Assembly (NCBI GenBank): GCA_017882545.1
Contig: JADGPG010000072.1
Span: 1-64,000, forward strand
Source: Thermoleophilia bacterium
Lineage (GTDB): Bacteria > Actinomycetota > Thermoleophilia > Miltoncostaeales > Miltoncostaeaceae
Length of the DNA: 64,000 nt
Direction of reading: 5' to 3'
In this document: in pieces, positions 61,855 through 64,000 of the stretch
Layout: each line of letters begins with the position of its first letter
How positions within the stretch are numbered: position 1 is the stretch's first letter
Made by a program: the position numbers and the translations under genes
Notes under the pieces: generated by a model
Told to the model about the DNA's origin: nothing
Databases searched by the model: none
Seen by the model: only the letters and a program-made list of their open reading frames with translations

Positions 61855-62492
61855 GCGCCCTCCGTATCGACCGCCTGAGCAAGACGCGCGGTCAATGCGT
61901 CGATGTCCTCGGCACGCAGCTTGTGGCTGACCCGGTTTGCGATCAGCCGGGCTGAGGACCCAAACAGCTCCTCACGCTCGACCAGGCCGTTCTCACGCAA
62001 CGTGCGCCCAGTGGCGACCAGGTCCACGATCCCGTCGGACAGGCCGACGATCGGGCCCAGCTCGACGGACCCGTTGACTTTGACCAGTTCGACCTGGCGA
62101 CCGGTGGCGGTGAAGTACGCCTCGGCAACCCGTGGGTATTTGGTCGCGACGCGCAGGACGCCGAGCCGGGCGATGATCTGCCCCGTGCGGTCCTCGCCCG
62201 CCGCGGTCGCGTAGACCATCCGACACTCGCCGAACCCGAGGTCCAGAAGCTCGTAGACATCCGGTCGCCGCTCGTTGATCACGTCACGGCCGACGATGCC
62301 GATGTCCGCGGCACCAGCCTCGACGTACGTCGGGACGTCGCTCGGCCGGGTCGTGATGAACACCGTCCCGTCAGGCGCCTCGAACACGAGCTTGCGCCCG
62401 CCGTCCCGCAGGGGGGTGACGTCAACACGGGCGGCCTCCAGCACGGCGATCGCGTCGTCGTAGAGCGCACCCAGTGGCATGCAGATTCTCAG
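61851..62492 (-). CDS. hisG: ATP phosphoribosyltransferase, short form
   Basis: The product has 213 residues if started at CTG 62492, which overlaps the hisZ stop as CTGA. That gives the expected first strand ([12 protein letters not shown], like LRIALPKG). The nearest ATG, 62480, would cut the strand. TRPSDVPTYVEAGAADIGIVG, ELLDLGFGECRMVYA and ATKYPRVAEAYF are family marks; the C-terminal regulatory domain of long HisG is absent, so it needs HisZ. First step of histidine synthesis. Confidence 0.94.
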   Translation of the reverse strand: MRICMPLGALYDDAIAVLEAARVDVTPLRDGGRKLVFEAPDGTVFITTRPSDVPTYVEAGAADIGIVGRDVINERRPDVYELLDLGFGECRMVYATAAGEDRTGQIIARLGVLRVATKYPRVAEAYFTATGRQVELVKVNGSVELGPIVGLSDGIVDLVATGRTLRENGLVEREELFGSSARLIANRVSHKLRAEDIDALTARLAQAVDTEGA

Positions 62493-63739
62493 CGGAGCGA
62501 TGACAGGTCCTCCAGCGGGCGGGCACTGCGTGCCGACGTGCCGGCAGCGCGGTCGTCGATCCGAAACACGTCGCGGTCCCGAACCAGGACGAACCGCCAC
62601 CCCTCGGCATCTGCAAGCGCATCCGCCCGAGTGTCGGTCGACGTGAGGGCGATGACCGGGATGCCGCCGCTCCGGAGTTCCGACGCCAGCTCAAGCTCAT
62701 CGTCGAGCCCACCGACCAGCACCACCCCGAAGACCGGCCGCGGCGCGCCGTTGACCCCGGCCAGCGCGCGGTGGAGCAGTTCTAGCTCGATCGTGAATCC
62801 GACCGCCGGACGGGGCGTTCCGAACCGTGCCGCCAGGCCGTCGTAGCGACCGCCCTGGGCTACCGGTAGGGCCGCGCCCGCCGCGTAGGCCTCGATCACG
62901 AGGCCGGAATAATATTGCCAGTCGCGCAGGATCCCGAGGTCCACGAGAACGTCGTCACGCAGCCCCTCGCGATCGAGCAACGTCAACAGCCGGGTCATCC
63001 GCGCGCATTCGGGCGCCGCGTCGGGCACCACCGCGGCAACCCGGGTGAACACATCGGCGTGCCCGCGCATCGCCGGAAGCCCTGCCAACAGTTCCCGCTC
63101 GGCGTCGCCCAGCGGCAGCAGCGACGCCTCGCGTCGCCACGCGACCAGATCACGCTCTTCCGCAGCGCGGGCCAGGCGCGCACGCACGTCGGCGGGGACG
63201 GCCAGCGCGCCCAACACGGCCTCGGTCACCGAGACGTCACCGACCCCGATACGGATCTGCTCGAGGCCGGCCGCTCCCAGCGCCTCGCGAAGCAGCAGCA
63301 CCGATTCGGCGTCGGCTTCGGGTCCGTCGGCCCCGACGAGCTCGGCACCGGCCTGGCGATGTTCGGAGGCCACGGGCCGTCCCGGCTGCGGCACGCGGAA
63401 GCTTGGGCCGGTGTAGGAGACGCGGATCGGGCCCGGGTGGTCGGCCAGACGGGTCGCGATCAGCCGCGCGACCGGAATCGTGAGGTCGGGTCGAAGAACG
63501 AGGACGCGCCCGGCCTGATCGAACAGCCGAAAGGCGCGCTCGAGCCCGCCGCTGTTGGCACGCTCAAGCTGCTCGGCGAACTCGACCACGGGCGTGCGGA
63601 CCTCGCGGTAGCCGTACCGGGCGAAAGTCGCGCGCAGCGCGTTCTCGACCGCGCGCAGCTCAGCGGCCTCGACTGGGAGCACGTCCCGTGCACCGCTCGG
63701 CAACGCACCGGCCGGCGGGGATACGTCAGTCGGCGACAC
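62489..63739 (-). CDS. hisZ: ATP phosphoribosyltransferase regulatory subunit (HisS-like)
   Basis: The product has 416 residues from GTG 63739. Class II synthetase-like: [68 protein letters not shown] and [12 protein letters not shown]. It lacks a full HisRS anticodon domain arrangement and sits next to short hisG, which together point to HisZ rather than HisRS. The start overlaps the murA stop by 14 bases. Confidence 0.92.
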   Translation of the reverse strand: MSPTDVSPPAGALPSGARDVLPVEAAELRAVENALRATFARYGYREVRTPVVEFAEQLERANSGGLERAFRLFDQAGRVLVLRPDLTIPVARLIATRLADHPGPIRVSYTGPSFRVPQPGRPVASEHRQAGAELVGADGPEADAESVLLLREALGAAGLEQIRIGVGDVSVTEAVLGALAVPADVRARLARAAEERDLVAWRREASLLPLGDAERELLAGLPAMRGHADVFTRVAAVVPDAAPECARMTRLLTLLDREGLRDDVLVDLGILRDWQYYSGLVIEAYAAGAALPVAQGGRYDGLAARFGTPRPAVGFTIELELLHRALAGVNGAPRPVFGVVLVGGLDDELELASELRSGGIPVIALTSTDTRADALADAEGWRFVLVRDRDVFRIDDRAAGTSARSARPLEDLSSLR

Positions 63740-64000
63740 GCTCGATCCGCGCGCCGAGGGCCCGCAAGCGCTCGTCGATCCGCTCATACCCGCGGTCGAT
63801 CTGCCGAACGTTGCCGATCGTTGTCACGCCGCCAGCCACCAGCCCCGCGATGAGCATGGCCATGCCGGCGCGAATATCCGGGCTCTCGACCCGCTCGCCG
63901 AACAGTTTGGACGGGCCGCTGATGACGGCGCGATGCGGGTCGCAGAGCACGATCCGGGCCCCCATGGCGACCAGCTTGTCGACGAAGAACAAGCGATTCT
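63726..64000 (-). CDS. murA: UDP-N-acetylglucosamine 1-carboxyvinyltransferase, C-terminal end (cut by window edge)
   Basis: The frame runs off the window end. Visible are about 90 residues: [20 protein letters not shown], then [20 protein letters not shown] and [20 protein letters not shown], the characteristic MurA C-terminus. It starts peptidoglycan precursor synthesis. Overlap with hisZ suggests that it leads the his operon. Confidence 0.95.
   Translation of the reverse strand, partial: NRLFFVDKLVAMGARIVLCDPHRAVISGPSKLFGERVESPDIRAGMAMLIAGLVAGGVTTIGNVRQIDRGYERIDERLRALGARIERVAD

Noticed and set aside
62489-63739. Histidyl-tRNA synthetase (hisS)
   Set aside because: Synthetase-like fold, but context (short hisG, his operon) and reduced C-terminus fit HisZ better.

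Overview
The window is 64 kb of a very GC-rich chromosome, densely packed with housekeeping genes. I see no insertion sequence, prophage, CRISPR array or rRNA. The gene content suggests a high-GC, single-membrane bacterium of the Terrabacteria, either Actinomycetota or a relative such as Chloroflexota/Dormibacterota. Actinobacterial-style traits are an Rpf-type muralytic enzyme, MurT/GatD, SepF, polyphosphate glucokinase, an FHA-MerR (GarA-FtsR-like) pair, an RsiG-like c-di-GMP anti-sigma protein, an NrtR-type regulator and a LexA box of the Bacillus/actinobacterial type. The short HisG plus HisZ pair is unusual for mainstream actinobacteria and favours a deep or sister lineage. The phylum is inference from gene content only.

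Layout. 0-8 kb (+): ftsK 3' end, rodZ-like, cinA, thpR, recA (SOS box inside thpR), miaB, miaA, dapF. 7.7-15.7 kb (-): a GAP-family membrane protein, the succinylase lysine/meso-DAP operon dapE-dapC-dapD with dut divergent, then rpiA-murT-methyltransferase-gatD. 15.7-18.7 kb (+): MBL hydrolase, NrtR-like regulator, two small unknowns, yqgE/algH, ending at a bidirectional terminator shared with sigA (-). 20-34 kb is more accessory: Rpf-like hydrolase with a structured leader, an enolase-superfamily/SRPBCC pair, a secreted CAP-like protein, a candidate 32-residue gene with its own -10 box and hairpin, small membrane proteins, tsaC, nitroreductase, exonuclease, SCO1, a DHA2 transporter, methyltransferase and M32 carboxypeptidase. 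34.2-37 kb (-): rsiG-like, FHA, ftsR, apt, ppgK operon. 37-43 kb (-): dxr-rseP-ispG, proS, tRNA-Pro(GGG), pgsA. 43-46 kb: M42 peptidase and a MarR/DHA2 efflux pair, sitting between dxr and cdsA. 46-57 kb (-): rpsB-tsf-pyrH-frr-uppS-cdsA, preceded upstream by cca-pgeF-yggS-sepF-proC-yggT-yggU-lspA-rluD. 57.4-64 kb (-): murA-hisZGDBHAF-ridA.

How the genes fit together. Many genes serve the cell envelope: meso-DAP synthesis (dapDCEF), lipid carrier (dxr, ispG, uppS), peptidoglycan (murA, murT/gatD), phospholipid (cdsA, pgsA), lipoprotein processing (lspA), division (ftsK, sepF, ftsR) and wall remodelling (Rpf-like). A second block is translation and RNA maturation: rpsB, tsf, frr, proS, tRNA-Pro, cca, miaA/B, tsaC, rluD.

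Two genome-wide habits are visible. First, about a dozen genes carry a TAnnnT -10 hexamer ending 6-8 nt before the start codon, which predicts leaderless mRNAs. Second, genes inside operons overlap by 4 nt (ATGA, GTGA), and in a few cases the only or best start at the overlap is non-canonical (ATA in ATAA/ATAG, CTG in CTGA, TTG in TTGA). The most interesting single loci are the RsiG-like gene in the FHA/FtsR operon, the methyltransferase wedged between murT and gatD, the ATA-start ppgK and the short self-contained gene at 24.1 kb.
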